A stretch of DNA of 64,000 nt from Marinilabilia rubra. Lineage in GTDB: Bacteria > Bacteroidota > Bacteroidia > Bacteroidales > Marinilabiliaceae. Location: the NCBI RefSeq assembly GCF_003121985.1, contig NZ_QEWP01000013.1:62001-126000 (forward strand), written 5' to 3'. This document shows, one piece after another, positions 34,359 to 43,741 of this stretch. The translations under genes and the position numbers were made by a program. Positions within the stretch are counted from its first letter, which is position 1, and every line of letters starts with the position of its first letter. Below the pieces are notes generated by a model that ran no database searches, was not told the DNA's origin, and was given only the letters and a program-made list of their open reading frames with translations.

Positions 34359-35516
34359 ATGCAGGAAGTAGAGTTAAGAGTAAACTTATATGCGGTTTTG
34401 ATTCTACTGGGGGTTTTCCAGGGGTTATTCATCAGCATTTTTTTGCTCAATAGAAAAAGCCGCAAGGTCAGGCGCAATTTTTTTCTGGGATTGTTTGTGC
34501 TGGCTCTTGCAACTATTATTCTTGAAATTCTTTTAAACTACACCGGTTTGATGAGCCGGGTTATTTTTCTTGATAATTTCTCAGAACCTCTGGTTTTTGT
34601 GATTGCACCCTTGCTCTATTTGTACATTCATTCCGGGGTGAGACCTGATAGAAGCATCAGGGAGGGGGTGCATTTTATTATCTTTGGTTTTTATCTCTTC
34701 TACAGTCTTTTCTATTTTCTGCAGCCACTTGAGTTTCATGCTCAATCTTACCTGTTTAGTTTTTTTCCTGACCAGTGGGACGGGAAGGGCCATTCGGTAT
34801 TTAATGCAGACCCGTTGTATATACGAAGGTATCTCAATGAAATACTCCTTTTACATTTTCTGGTTTATCTGTTTTTTGCTTTGAGGGTCCTGTTTGTTGA
34901 GTATACAAAAAGAGGAATTTCGTTTTTTACTTTGAAAGAGCATGAACTGGGAAGTTATCGGAATTCAGTGATTCATTTTACCATTGTACTGATTATTTTT
35001 GTAGTTGTTAAGCTTCGTTTCGGTCGTGATTTGGGCGACTTTTTCATAGCCAGCTACATTGCCCTAATGCTATACTTTACAAGTTTTATGATCATTCGCC
35101 GATCTACTTTCTTTTTTGATAGTCCTAAAAAAGTTTCCGAAAAATATGGTAAGTCAAGCTTGTCCGATCAGCAAAAAGATGAAATTAGTAGCAAACTAAA
35201 GGGGTTGATGGAATCAGAAAAGTATTTTACCAAAAATACGGTATCTCTTTTATCAGTCGCTGAAAGAATTGGAGAAACACCTCACCGGGTTTCTCAGGTC
35301 ATAAATGAAAAATTTGAAATGAATTTTTTCTACTGGCTGGCGTCATACCGAATTGAAGAGGCTAAACAACTCCTTTCGGGAAAAGAAAAAGAGAAATATA
35401 AAATTGAAGAAGTTGCGGAGATGGTGGGTTACAATTCCAAGTCTTCTTTTAATAAAGCTTTCAAAGATTTGGTGGGGTTGACTCCTGCGGGGTTCAGAGA
35501 TTCAAGTGGCCCATAG
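34359..35516 (+). CDS. membrane-bound AraC-type regulator
   Basis: A 385-residue protein. About seven hydrophobic helices fill the first 245 residues (for example YAVLILLGVFQGLFISIFLL, FIIFGFYLFYSLFYFL). A cytoplasmic linker follows, then a C-terminal AraC DNA-binding domain, about 285-383, with two helix-turn-helices (SLLSVAERIGETPHRVSQVIN and IEEVAEMVGYNSKSSFNKAFKDLVGLTPAGFR in part). This architecture suggests a signal sensed in the membrane controls transcription directly. The target is unknown; the acyltransferase gene 116 bases downstream is the nearest candidate (inference). Confidence 0.88.
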   Translation: MQEVELRVNLYAVLILLGVFQGLFISIFLLNRKSRKVRRNFFLGLFVLALATIILEILLNYTGLMSRVIFLDNFSEPLVFVIAPLLYLYIHSGVRPDRSIREGVHFIIFGFYLFYSLFYFLQPLEFHAQSYLFSFFPDQWDGKGHSVFNADPLYIRRYLNEILLLHFLVYLFFALRVLFVEYTKRGISFFTLKEHELGSYRNSVIHFTIVLIIFVVVKLRFGRDLGDFFIASYIALMLYFTSFMIIRRSTFFFDSPKKVSEKYGKSSLSDQQKDEISSKLKGLMESEKYFTKNTVSLLSVAERIGETPHRVSQVINEKFEMNFFYWLASYRIEEAKQLLSGKEKEKYKIEEVAEMVGYNSKSSFNKAFKDLVGLTPAGFRDSSGP

Positions 35517-35632
35517 ATAGTTTATTGGTGTGGTTTTTGCAGTTCGGTTTTATCGGCTCGTACGCCTTCCCGATCAAAAGATACGTGGTTTTTTGTTTTT
35601 CTGACTTGATTTGCAGAAAAACAATCTGCGTT

Positions 35633-36739
35633 ATGAACATGCGACATTATTACATCGACTGGATCAGAATTGCTTTAATTCTGAGTGTTTTCTTTTTTCA
35701 TGTTGGAATGGTTTTTAATGGATGGGACTGGCACATTAAGAATGATGTTCGTCTAGAATCATTAAACTCATGGATGGCGATGCTACATGCCTGGAGAATG
35801 CCTTTGCTTTTTCTGGTTTCAGGGGCAGGGACCCGGTTTGCATTGGGGTATAGGTCCAAAAGAAATTATTTCGTTGAAAGATCTGAAAGATTGTTATTAC
35901 CACTGATTTTTGGAATATTTGTATTGGTTCCGGTACAGGTATACATCGAAAAAATTTCATCCTATTCAAGCCTCTGGGACTTTTATACTCACTTCTTTGA
36001 CGGGGTTTATCCCGAAGGAAACTTCAGTTGGCATCACTTGTGGTTTATTGTTTATCTCTACTTTATATCCATTGTCTTTATTCCTTTTATTCGTTTGTTT
36101 CGTTCCGGTTACTATAAATATGTTATTGAACCAAGATTGGAGCAGCTTTCTGCCATGAAAGGAGGACTTGGAATCTTATTTATCCCAATGCTTATTTCAT
36201 GGCTATTGTTGAGACCTTACTTTCCCACAGAGACACATGCTTTTTTCAATGATTGGGGATATATTTCTCTGTTCTTTATCTATTTTATTTTGGGTTTTGT
36301 TTTACTGGGCAACCTAAGGATTGTTGAAAATCTCAAAATTCAAAGACGAATCTGGTTGTTGGGCAGTATTTTTACACTTGCTGCCTGGGTTGAGCTGTCA
36401 GGATTTTCAGGTACTTCATCTGTTCAAACGGCCCGTGATGTAACTGCTCTTTTGATGAGTTGGTTCATTTGTCTGACCATCCTCGCATATGGAGGGAAAT
36501 ATTTAAACAGGGATCAGCCCTTGCGAAAGCCTCTGAATAAAGCTATTTATCCGTTCTACTTGATTCATCAACCGGTCATTCTGGTTGTAGGATTTTGGGT
36601 TGTTGGAATTCAAACAACTGTGATAGAAAAATCGATACTCCTGGTAATATGGAGCCTGGTGATTTGTGCAATGCTCTATATCGGAATCATCTCAAGAACC
36701 AGGTATTTGGCTGCATGCTTTGGACTGAAGAAGAAATGA
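35633..36739 (+). CDS. acyltransferase 3 family membrane protein
   Basis: A 368-residue polytopic protein with about ten hydrophobic helices. The N-terminus MNMRHYYIDWIRIALILSVF and HVGMVFNGWDWHIKN are typical of acyltransferase 3 (MdoC/OafA) proteins; SWHHLWFIVYLYFIS holds the likely catalytic His region, and YPFYLIHQPV is a late family signature. Such enzymes acylate sugars, glucans or other envelope molecules. The start at 35633 was preferred over an upstream frame extension lacking family similarity. It follows the AraC-type regulator on the same strand. Confidence 0.85.
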   Translation: MNMRHYYIDWIRIALILSVFFFHVGMVFNGWDWHIKNDVRLESLNSWMAMLHAWRMPLLFLVSGAGTRFALGYRSKRNYFVERSERLLLPLIFGIFVLVPVQVYIEKISSYSSLWDFYTHFFDGVYPEGNFSWHHLWFIVYLYFISIVFIPFIRLFRSGYYKYVIEPRLEQLSAMKGGLGILFIPMLISWLLLRPYFPTETHAFFNDWGYISLFFIYFILGFVLLGNLRIVENLKIQRRIWLLGSIFTLAAWVELSGFSGTSSVQTARDVTALLMSWFICLTILAYGGKYLNRDQPLRKPLNKAIYPFYLIHQPVILVVGFWVVGIQTTVIEKSILLVIWSLVICAMLYIGIISRTRYLAACFGLKKK

Positions 36740-36742
36740 TTC

Positions 36743-36856
36743 ACTAATCAGCCCGTCTATAAAGTCAGCTTTTAAACATATTAGTCATGTGTCTGGTCAG
36801 AAAGTTCCAGTTGCAAGCCAAACGACGCAAATGGTACTTTATGGACCGACACTAAT
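36743..36856 (-). repeat. MITE-like element family 2, copy 2
   Basis: On the minus strand this reads GTCGGTCCATAAAGTACC, TTTGCGTCGTTTGGCTTGCAA, ACTTTCTGACCAGACAC and GACTTTATAGACGGGC (shown in part), matching the copy at 28996-29186 but lacking its central 85 bases. ACTAAT flanks both sides (36743-36748, 36851-36856). It fills part of the gap between the acyltransferase and nucleoside kinase genes. Confidence 0.72.
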
Positions 36857-36921
36857 GAGTACCTTTCTTCTGTTAGGATTGGAAAAAACCGAATATTAAA
36901 AATTCAGTATTATTCTTGATT

Positions 36922-36966
36922 AAAAAGGGTGCAGAAAATGTGGATTCTTATTTCTGCACCCTTTTT
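36922..36966. terminator. bidirectional terminator after the nucleoside kinase gene
   Basis: AAAAAGGGTGCAGAAA and TTTCTGCACCCTTTTT form a 16-bp stem with an ATGTGGATTCTTA-type loop. It ends eight bases from the nucleoside kinase stop codon and also faces the acyltransferase gene, so it can serve both strands. Confidence 0.88.
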
Positions 36967-36973
36967 ATCGGTT

Positions 36974-38641
36974 TTAATAACTGAAACTGCTGCCTCCAAG
37001 AAATTCTCTGAGAATGGAGGTCGGCGGAATCTCCCGGTGCTGCATCGGTTTAAAGTAGCTAAAGAACTTCATTAGCCTGTTGGCCTCAGAGTATTCTTTC
37101 TGGTTGGGCTGAACCTCCAGAAGAATAGGCTCTGCATAATGCTTGAGAACAGCTAGTTCGTAGAGTAATGCCGAATTGAACATTAAATCTGCCTCTTCCT
37201 GATAAGGGAATATGTGCTTTTCTTCTCCTCGTCTTACACTGTCCCATCGGGCGATGGTATCCAGTGCCGAATAACTGCGATAACGGTAGTCTCTGATAAT
37301 TCTTCTTATCAACCGGTTATCTGTTGTGGGAATTCTGGTTTGGTCGTCAATGTTGATATTGGTAAGGGCAGAAACGTAAATTTTGAATTTATTTTTATCG
37401 TCGATAAGATGCGTTAGCCTGGGATTAAGACCATGAATGCCTTCAATGATAAGAATGTTGTTTTCGCCCATTTTCAATTTATTCCCGTTAAAGACTCTTT
37501 TTCCCGTTTCGAAAACAAAAGTGGGCAGGGATACTTCTTTCCCATCAAGCAGGGCAATAAGATGCTGATTGAAAAGTTCGATATCCAATGCTTCCAGGGC
37601 TTCAAAGTCATAATCACCGTTTTCGTCCAGCGGTGTTTTTTCTCTATCCACAAAGTAGTTGTCCAGTGATAGATTTAAAGGGCATATACCATTGACCAGC
37701 AACTGGATGGCGAGGCGTTTACTGAAAGTTGTTTTACCACTTGAAGAAGGACCGCTTATCAATACAATCTTGATATCGTCTTTGCGCTCGGTTATTTCAT
37801 CAGCAATCTGGGCAATCTTTTTCTCATGAAGAGCTTCGCTTACTTTAATCAACCGCTCGGCATCCCCGTTGTTTGAAGCATTGTTTAAGTCGCTTATATT
37901 TGTCACATCAAGGACTTCATTCCAGTGGCTGAATTCGCGAAAAATTTCAAACATCTTATTTTGTTTCACCAACTCTTGAACCTGATCAGGTTTTTTTTGA
38001 TTGGGAATTTGAAGAAGCATGCCATTAAAGTACTTATTTAGGTCAAAGACTTTCAAGTAACCGGATGAGGGAACCATAAAACCATAGAATTTCCCGATGT
38101 GGTCCTTCATTGAGTAATAAGTGGAGTAATATTGACCTCTGTGTCGTAACAGGTCTACTTTATCATTCAATCCCCGGTTTTCAAAGAATTCAATGACATC
38201 ATCTGTTTCTTCTTTGTGCTGGACAATAGGAAGGTCTTCATCCACCATTTTCCGCATAATCTTGCCCAGTTCAAAAATATCATCAATGTTCAATTCCCGC
38301 GGGGTATGATGCAGTTCGCAATAAAAACCTTTACTTACTGAATGATCGATTCTTAACCTGCTTTTGGGAAACAACTCCTTAGTTGCTGCAAATAGCAAAA
38401 AAGAGAGACCCCGGATGTACATCCTGAGACCATCTTTGTGCGTGACATCAATGAACTCAATGGTTTTGGGATTGAATACTTCAAAAGACAATTCTCTGAC
38501 TTTATTGTTGACCATTGCTCCCAAAACCGGATGTTCCAGCTTTATGTTTTGTTGTTTGGCTATTGCTTTAAGGGTTGTTCCGCGCTTAACTAAAAATGAA
38601 TTGTCGTTATTAAGACACTTTATTCTGACTGATTTATCCAT
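36974..38641 (-). CDS. TGS-domain nucleoside (uridine-type) kinase
   Basis: A 555-residue protein with three parts: a TGS domain (1-65; RIKCLNNDNSFLVKRGTTLK), a region related to the second domain of threonyl-tRNA synthetase (about 70-250; DHSVSKGFYCELHH), and a uridine-kinase/phosphoribulokinase domain (about 280-500). The latter carries P-loop ISGPSSSGKTTFSKRLA near 293 and LSLDNYFVDREKTP. This fusion is widespread in Bacteroidota and Firmicutes and is annotated as a nucleoside kinase; the TGS part may bind nucleotides or RNA (inference). It is cytoplasmic and monocistronic, with a strong terminator. Confidence 0.9.
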   Translation of the reverse strand: MDKSVRIKCLNNDNSFLVKRGTTLKAIAKQQNIKLEHPVLGAMVNNKVRELSFEVFNPKTIEFIDVTHKDGLRMYIRGLSFLLFAATKELFPKSRLRIDHSVSKGFYCELHHTPRELNIDDIFELGKIMRKMVDEDLPIVQHKEETDDVIEFFENRGLNDKVDLLRHRGQYYSTYYSMKDHIGKFYGFMVPSSGYLKVFDLNKYFNGMLLQIPNQKKPDQVQELVKQNKMFEIFREFSHWNEVLDVTNISDLNNASNNGDAERLIKVSEALHEKKIAQIADEITERKDDIKIVLISGPSSSGKTTFSKRLAIQLLVNGICPLNLSLDNYFVDREKTPLDENGDYDFEALEALDIELFNQHLIALLDGKEVSLPTFVFETGKRVFNGNKLKMGENNILIIEGIHGLNPRLTHLIDDKNKFKIYVSALTNINIDDQTRIPTTDNRLIRRIIRDYRYRSYSALDTIARWDSVRRGEEKHIFPYQEEADLMFNSALLYELAVLKHYAEPILLEVQPNQKEYSEANRLMKFFSYFKPMQHREIPPTSILREFLGGSSFSY

Positions 38642-38976
38642 AATATTTTCTTGAAGTATTTTAAAGAAATTCCGGAACCTCTATTTTATGTCCGGTTACT
38701 AAGCCCCATTAACGATTCCGGTATAAAAAAACGCTTCTCATCTGGTTTTTGAAAAGTGTTGATGGGGTGCTTTATTTTGAACTGTCTCTAAAATAGTAAA
38801 ATCCTTTGAAACAATAATGGATGAAAGGATGAGATGAAATAGTTGATAGATGAAAGCATCATTGTGGCAGATAGAATGTGTTTGGTTGTCAGGTGTCACC
38901 GGGTAAAAAAACCGGCCGGAAAAATGTTCGGCCGGATCAGTCTATTGTAATCGAAGCGTTTCATGGAAATTCCGTA
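38642..38976. other. 335-base gap between kinase and uvrA
   Basis: The right part holds the uvrA terminator (38905-38935). The left part has a weak stem, CGCTTCTCATCTG against TGAAAAGTG (38732-38760), and no ORF. No clear -7 box for the kinase gene was found. Confidence 0.5.
38905..38935 (-). terminator. rho-independent terminator of uvrA
   Basis: On the minus strand CCGGCCGAAC and TTCCGGCCGG form a GC-rich hairpin followed by seven T. It lies about 40 bases after the uvrA stop codon. Confidence 0.88.
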
Positions 38977-41805
38977 TTACAGACCTTCGTCATTTTTCAG
39001 AAACTGTCCAGTAAAGCTTTTTTTGCTATTGGCTACTTCCTCAGGTGTCCCGCTTACAAGGACTTTTCCGCCACGGGCTCCACCTTCCGGACCAATGTCA
39101 ATCAGGTAGTCGGCTGTTTTTATTACATCCAGGTTGTGTTCGATTACAATAACCGTGTTGCCTCTGCCAACAAGCCGGTTTAGCACTTCCAGAAGAACCC
39201 TGATGTCTTCAAAGTGTAAGCCGGTGGTGGGTTCGTCCAGGATATAAACGGTTTTTCCGGTGTCTTTTTTAGCCAGTTCTGAAGCAAGTTTTACACGTTG
39301 CGATTCACCACCAGAAAGGGTTGTCGATGGCTGGCCAAGTTTGATGTAACCGAGACCTACTTCCTGAAGTACACTTAATCTCTGAATGAGTGATGGTATG
39401 TTTTCGAAAAATTCAACCGCCTGATTAATGGTCATGTTCAAAACATCACTGATGGATTTACCCTTGTAACGCACCTCCAGCGTTTCACGGTTGTAACGTT
39501 TTCCCCGGCAATCAGGGCACTCCACCATTACATCCGGAAGGAAATTCATTTCAATTACCTGGACACCTGCTCCTTTGCAGGTTTCGCAGCGTCCTCCGGC
39601 TACATTAAAGGAGAAACGCCCGGGTTTGTAGGCTCTTATTTTTGCTTCAGGTAAGCCGGCGAACAACTTTCTGATGTCATCGAACAACTTTGTGTACGTA
39701 GCCGGATTTGATCTTGGTGTACGGCCAAGCGGAGCCTGATCCACATCAACTACTTTATCAACAAACTCTAGTCCTTCAACCTTTTTATAGGGAAGAGGGT
39801 CTTTTACCGAATTGTAAATATGCTGATTGAGTATTGGATAAAGGGTCTCATTAATTAGCGTTGATTTTCCGCTTCCCGAAACTCCGGTGACACAAATTAA
39901 TGTTCCAAGAGGAAAGGAGGCATCAATTTTCTTCAGGTTGTTCCCCGATGCTCCTTTTATAACAAGGTGGTTTCCGTTTCCGGTTCGTCTTTCAGCAGGC
40001 AACGGAATCTCTTTTACCTTTTTCAGATAATCAGCGGTCAGGGATTTCGCATTAAGAATTTCCATCGGGGTCCCCTGGGCTACTACTTCACCTCCGTGTC
40101 TCCCGGCATGAGGCCCCATATCCACTACATGATCGGCGGCCATCATCATATCCTTGTCATGTTCTACAACCAGAACTGAGTTTCCGGTATCCCGAAGCTG
40201 TTTTAATGAATCGATGAGTCGGTGGTTGTCGCGTTGATGGAGCCCGATGCTCGGCTCATCAAGAATGTAAAGAACGTTTACCAACTGTGAACCTATCTGG
40301 GTGGCCAGTCTGATTCTCTGACTTTCTCCACCTGAAAGTGTCATTGCACTTCTATTAAGAGCAAGATATTCCAATCCCACATCAAGCATGAAGCCCAGCC
40401 TGGAACGAATTTCCTTCAGAATTTCAGTGGCTATGGTTCGCTGCTTTTTTGACAGTCTGTCTTCCAGTCCCTGTGTCCAGGCAAAAAGGTCATTCAAATC
40501 CATTTTGCTGATTTCGGCTATATTCTTGCCATCAATCATGAAATGGAGAGCCTCTCTATTTAGTCTCTGTCCTTTACAAGCCGGGCAAACTGTTTCCCTG
40601 ATAAACTGGTTGGCCCATTTACGGGCTTTTTGAGAGGTGTCGTTCGATTGCTGATTATGAATGTAATTAATGACCCCGTCAAAGCTTAATGCATAACCGG
40701 AAGAGTTTCCCAGCGGGGTGTTTTTCAGCCTGAGAGGTTCGGTAGTGCCATGAAGAATCTCATCCAAACCTTCCTCTGGTATATTTTTTATGGCAGTTTT
40801 GAGCGTGAAGCCATGTCTCTCTGCAATTGCCTCAAGTTGCCAGAATATTAAGCTGTTTTTATAGCGTCCCAGTGGCACTATCCCTCCTGAATGAATGGAG
40901 GTGTTGGCGTTGGGAATAATTTTTTCGGTGTCTATTTCATCAACAAATCCCAGACCTTTGCACTTAGGGCAGGCGCCCTGGGGGGAGTTGAATGAAAAGT
41001 TGTGCGGGGCCGGCTCGTTGTATGATATTCCGGTGGTTGGGCACATCAACTGACGACTAAAATAACGAGGCTTGTCGCCATCTTTTTCAAGCACCATCAT
41101 AATGTTTTTACCCTGTTTCATTGCCAGGGCCACCGACTCTTCCAGCCTTTTTTGATCTTTGGAGGAAACTTTTAGTTTATCAACTACTACCTCAACAAAG
41201 TGGTTTTTGTAGCGGTCGAGTTTCATCCCGTGCTTTATTTCTTTTATTTCCCCATCAACCCGGACATTAAGGAACCCTTTCTTTCGAATTTGCTCGAACA
41301 ATTCTTTGTAGTGCCCTTTTCGCCCTTTTACCATAGGAGCAAGGATGTAGACATTTTTATCGTCAAATTGCGAAAGAATCAAATCAAGAATCTGCCGGTC
41401 AGTGTATTTGACCATCTTTTCTCCGGTCTCATAGGAGATGGCTTCACCTGCTCTGGCATATAAAAGACGGAAAAAATCGTAAATTTCGGTGGTAGTGCCA
41501 ACAGTCGATCTTGGATTTTTACCGGTTGTTTTTTGCTCGATGGAAATAACGGGACTTAAGCCGGTAATCTTATCTACGTCAGGGCGTTCAAGCCCTCCGA
41601 GAAATTGCCGGGCATAGGCCGAGAATGTTTCAATATAACGTCGCTGCCCCTCGGCATAAATGGTGTCGAACGCCAGTGAGGATTTACCACTTCCACTAAG
41701 CCCGGTGATGACTACCAGCTCATTTCGTGGGATTGTAATGTCTATGTTCTGAAGATTATGTACACGGGCACCCAAAACTTCAATCTGCTCCAGGTCGCTC
41801 TCCAT
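38977..41805 (-). CDS. uvrA: excinuclease ABC subunit A
   Basis: A 942-residue damage-recognition ATPase of nucleotide excision repair, which works with UvrB and UvrC. Two ABC modules are intact: the first Walker A is GLSGSGKSSLAFDTIYAEGQ and the second [15 protein letters not shown]. Signature sequences are LSGGESQRIRLA and LSGGESQRVKLA. Zinc-binding CPKCKGLG, CPACKGQR and CETCKGAG/CPDCRGKR segments are present. The start was set at ATG 41805 (MESDLEQIEVLGA) because the upstream extension would begin with GTG and is not conserved. Neighbours are unrelated; it is a single-gene transcript. Confidence 0.97.
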   Translation of the reverse strand: MESDLEQIEVLGARVHNLQNIDITIPRNELVVITGLSGSGKSSLAFDTIYAEGQRRYIETFSAYARQFLGGLERPDVDKITGLSPVISIEQKTTGKNPRSTVGTTTEIYDFFRLLYARAGEAISYETGEKMVKYTDRQILDLILSQFDDKNVYILAPMVKGRKGHYKELFEQIRKKGFLNVRVDGEIKEIKHGMKLDRYKNHFVEVVVDKLKVSSKDQKRLEESVALAMKQGKNIMMVLEKDGDKPRYFSRQLMCPTTGISYNEPAPHNFSFNSPQGACPKCKGLGFVDEIDTEKIIPNANTSIHSGGIVPLGRYKNSLIFWQLEAIAERHGFTLKTAIKNIPEEGLDEILHGTTEPLRLKNTPLGNSSGYALSFDGVINYIHNQQSNDTSQKARKWANQFIRETVCPACKGQRLNREALHFMIDGKNIAEISKMDLNDLFAWTQGLEDRLSKKQRTIATEILKEIRSRLGFMLDVGLEYLALNRSAMTLSGGESQRIRLATQIGSQLVNVLYILDEPSIGLHQRDNHRLIDSLKQLRDTGNSVLVVEHDKDMMMAADHVVDMGPHAGRHGGEVVAQGTPMEILNAKSLTADYLKKVKEIPLPAERRTGNGNHLVIKGASGNNLKKIDASFPLGTLICVTGVSGSGKSTLINETLYPILNQHIYNSVKDPLPYKKVEGLEFVDKVVDVDQAPLGRTPRSNPATYTKLFDDIRKLFAGLPEAKIRAYKPGRFSFNVAGGRCETCKGAGVQVIEMNFLPDVMVECPDCRGKRYNRETLEVRYKGKSISDVLNMTINQAVEFFENIPSLIQRLSVLQEVGLGYIKLGQPSTTLSGGESQRVKLASELAKKDTGKTVYILDEPTTGLHFEDIRVLLEVLNRLVGRGNTVIVIEHNLDVIKTADYLIDIGPEGGARGGKVLVSGTPEEVANSKKSFTGQFLKNDEGL

Positions 41806-41964
41806 GGGTATTGTGTCGTTTTTCAATGGCTTCACTTATCAATTTTTTGGAACCCACAAAGATAGCAAAAGTATAGAAGAGTTAAAACCAACATTTCTTA
41901 TTTGCTTTTGGCCTCAAACTTCCGGTTTTTGCCTGTCCGAAATCAGTCTTTCCAAGTGTATATG

Positions 41965-42984
41965 TTATTGGAGCCTTGCTTCTTCCAGGGTTTCTGCTGC
42001 CAGAGAATCAGTTTCCTGGAAATTTTTTCGCAGAAATGCACCTTTCTCCGGAATTTTTATTTGATAAGTTTTACCCCTTGAGTTGGTTAATTTGTCGTCT
42101 CTAAGCCAGGGATTCAGATCCTTAAGTTCTTTGTAAGAAAGATTATATTCATGGGCAAAACTTGCAAAGTCCCTAACAGTACTATCTACATCAACAGTAT
42201 ATGTTGGCTCCATATAATAAAGATCCTTTTTCTTTACATGGAAACCGTAATTTTGAGGATCCTCAAGAATTTCTTTGATAGCAATGATGCGAAATACATA
42301 CCGGCCTGTTTCATCATTTAGAAGAAGATCGTAATAGTTGTTGGTTTTTTGTCGGTCAAGCTGACGAATTATGCGACTTCTTCCGGCATTGTAAGCTGCT
42401 GCAGCAAGTGTCCAGCTGCCAAACTTTTCACGACTGCTTTTAAGAAAACGACAGGCTGCTGCTGTGGCTTTTTCAAGGTGGTAACGCTCATCAATCTCAC
42501 TGTTTATTTCCAGCCCGTAGTCGCGTCCGGCTCCACTAACAAACTGCCAGGGGCCAACAGCTCCTGCATGAGATCGGGCCCGCATTATCAATCCACTTTC
42601 GGCCAGAGCCAGATATTTAAAATCTTCCGGAACACCTTCTTCTTTTAAAATGGGTTCAATAACAGGGAAATATTTTGCAGCCCGCTTTATGAATAACAGG
42701 GTTTGAGACTGCCAATAAGTGTTCACCAGCAATTCACGGTCAAGACTTTCCCGGATATACGATCGTTCAACCGGAACAGGTTCACCTGCAAAGGTTGGAT
42801 TATCGGGTACAGGAAGCGAAAAAATGTTGTACTCTTCCTGAAATAGTTCTCCTTGTGTTGGAGTAGGTTCTTTGGTCTTAGGCTCTGAGGAAAAAGTAAA
42901 TAATCCAAAAGCCATAATTGCTGCGAGTGCTAAAGCAGTACCTGATACATACTTAAAAGCTGTGAGTTTGTTCCTGGTAGTCAT
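41965..42984 (-). CDS. membrane-anchored lytic transglycosylase (SLT, LysM-like)
   Basis: A 339-residue enzyme with one N-terminal helix (TALALAAIMAFGLFTF). The SLT domain (about 95-250) contains the catalytic Glu in ALAESGL, then SHAGAVGPWQF and AAAAYNAGRSRI, which place it near MltD. Residues about 270-325 resemble a LysM module (YTVDVDSTVRDFASFAHEYN, LNPWLRDDKL) that would bind peptidoglycan. It cleaves glycan strands, leaving 1,6-anhydro ends. It lies after the terminator of the rnf operon and has a possible -7 box, TAAATTTG, at 43032-43025. Confidence 0.9.
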   Translation of the reverse strand: MTTRNKLTAFKYVSGTALALAAIMAFGLFTFSSEPKTKEPTPTQGELFQEEYNIFSLPVPDNPTFAGEPVPVERSYIRESLDRELLVNTYWQSQTLLFIKRAAKYFPVIEPILKEEGVPEDFKYLALAESGLIMRARSHAGAVGPWQFVSGAGRDYGLEINSEIDERYHLEKATAAACRFLKSSREKFGSWTLAAAAYNAGRSRIIRQLDRQKTNNYYDLLLNDETGRYVFRIIAIKEILEDPQNYGFHVKKKDLYYMEPTYTVDVDSTVRDFASFAHEYNLSYKELKDLNPWLRDDKLTNSRGKTYQIKIPEKGAFLRKNFQETDSLAAETLEEARLQ

Positions 42985-43046
42985 TCGGTTCCCTTCAAGT
43001 CGTTTCGAAATTCATTGTTTACCGCAAATTTAAAAAATATGCGGAC

Positions 43047-43085
43047 AAAAAAAATGCTTACAACGAACTTTACGCTGTAAGCATC
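43047..43085 (-). terminator. terminator of the rnf operon
   Basis: On the minus strand GATGCTTACAGCG pairs with CGTTGTAAGCATT around TAAAGTT, followed by a run of T. It lies 39 bases after the rnfA stop codon. Confidence 0.88.
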
Positions 43086-43123
43086 TTTGGGTTTCTTTAT
43101 TTTATGTCTTTTTTCAGAAAGTC

Positions 43124-43696
43124 TTAAACAAGTCCGGCAAATCCCATAAATGCCATGGCCAGCAATCCGGCAACCACGAGGGCAATAGGTGCTCCCTGCA
43201 TGCCTTTTGGTACATTTACCAGATCAAGTTGTTCGCGGATTCCTGCAAAAGTAATCAATGCCAGACCGAAACCGACAGCTGAGGATGCGGAGAATATTAC
43301 GGCTTCGATCAGGTTGTAGTCACGACTTACAGTCATAATGGCAACACCAAGAATGGCACAGTTGGTAGTGATAAGCGGCAAAAATACACCCAAAGCCTGA
43401 TAAAGAGGCGGGCTTACCTTTTTCAGAACAATTTCAACCAGCTGCACTAATGCTGCAATTACCAGGATAAAGGAGATGGTTTGCAGATAGGTGATTCCGA
43501 ACTTTTCAAGAATAAACTCCTGAATGAAATATGTCACGATGGTAGCAATGACCATTACAAAGGTCACAGCTCCGGTCATCCCGATTCCGGTGGAAATTTT
43601 TTTGGAAACTCCCAGGAAGGGACAAATACCCAGGAATTGACTTAGTACAATATTGTTGACAAATATTGCAGATATTATGATGATAAAATAGGTCAT
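43124..43696 (-). CDS. rnfA: Rnf complex subunit RnfA
   Basis: A 190-residue integral membrane subunit with six helices. The opening TYFIIIISAIFVNNIVLSQFLGICPFLGVSKK is the classic RnfA/NqrE start, with the Cys-containing half-helix that helps hold an intramembrane iron-sulfur cluster. It pairs with RnfE in inverted topology. It is the last gene of the seven-gene operon, followed by a terminator. The complex couples ferredoxin oxidation by NAD+ to ion export across the inner membrane. Confidence 0.96.
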   Translation of the reverse strand: MTYFIIIISAIFVNNIVLSQFLGICPFLGVSKKISTGIGMTGAVTFVMVIATIVTYFIQEFILEKFGITYLQTISFILVIAALVQLVEIVLKKVSPPLYQALGVFLPLITTNCAILGVAIMTVSRDYNLIEAVIFSASSAVGFGLALITFAGIREQLDLVNVPKGMQGAPIALVVAGLLAMAFMGFAGLV

Positions 43697-43741
43697 GATA
43701 TTTTATGTTTTATCACAATTTGTTGTCTTAGATTAATTAGG

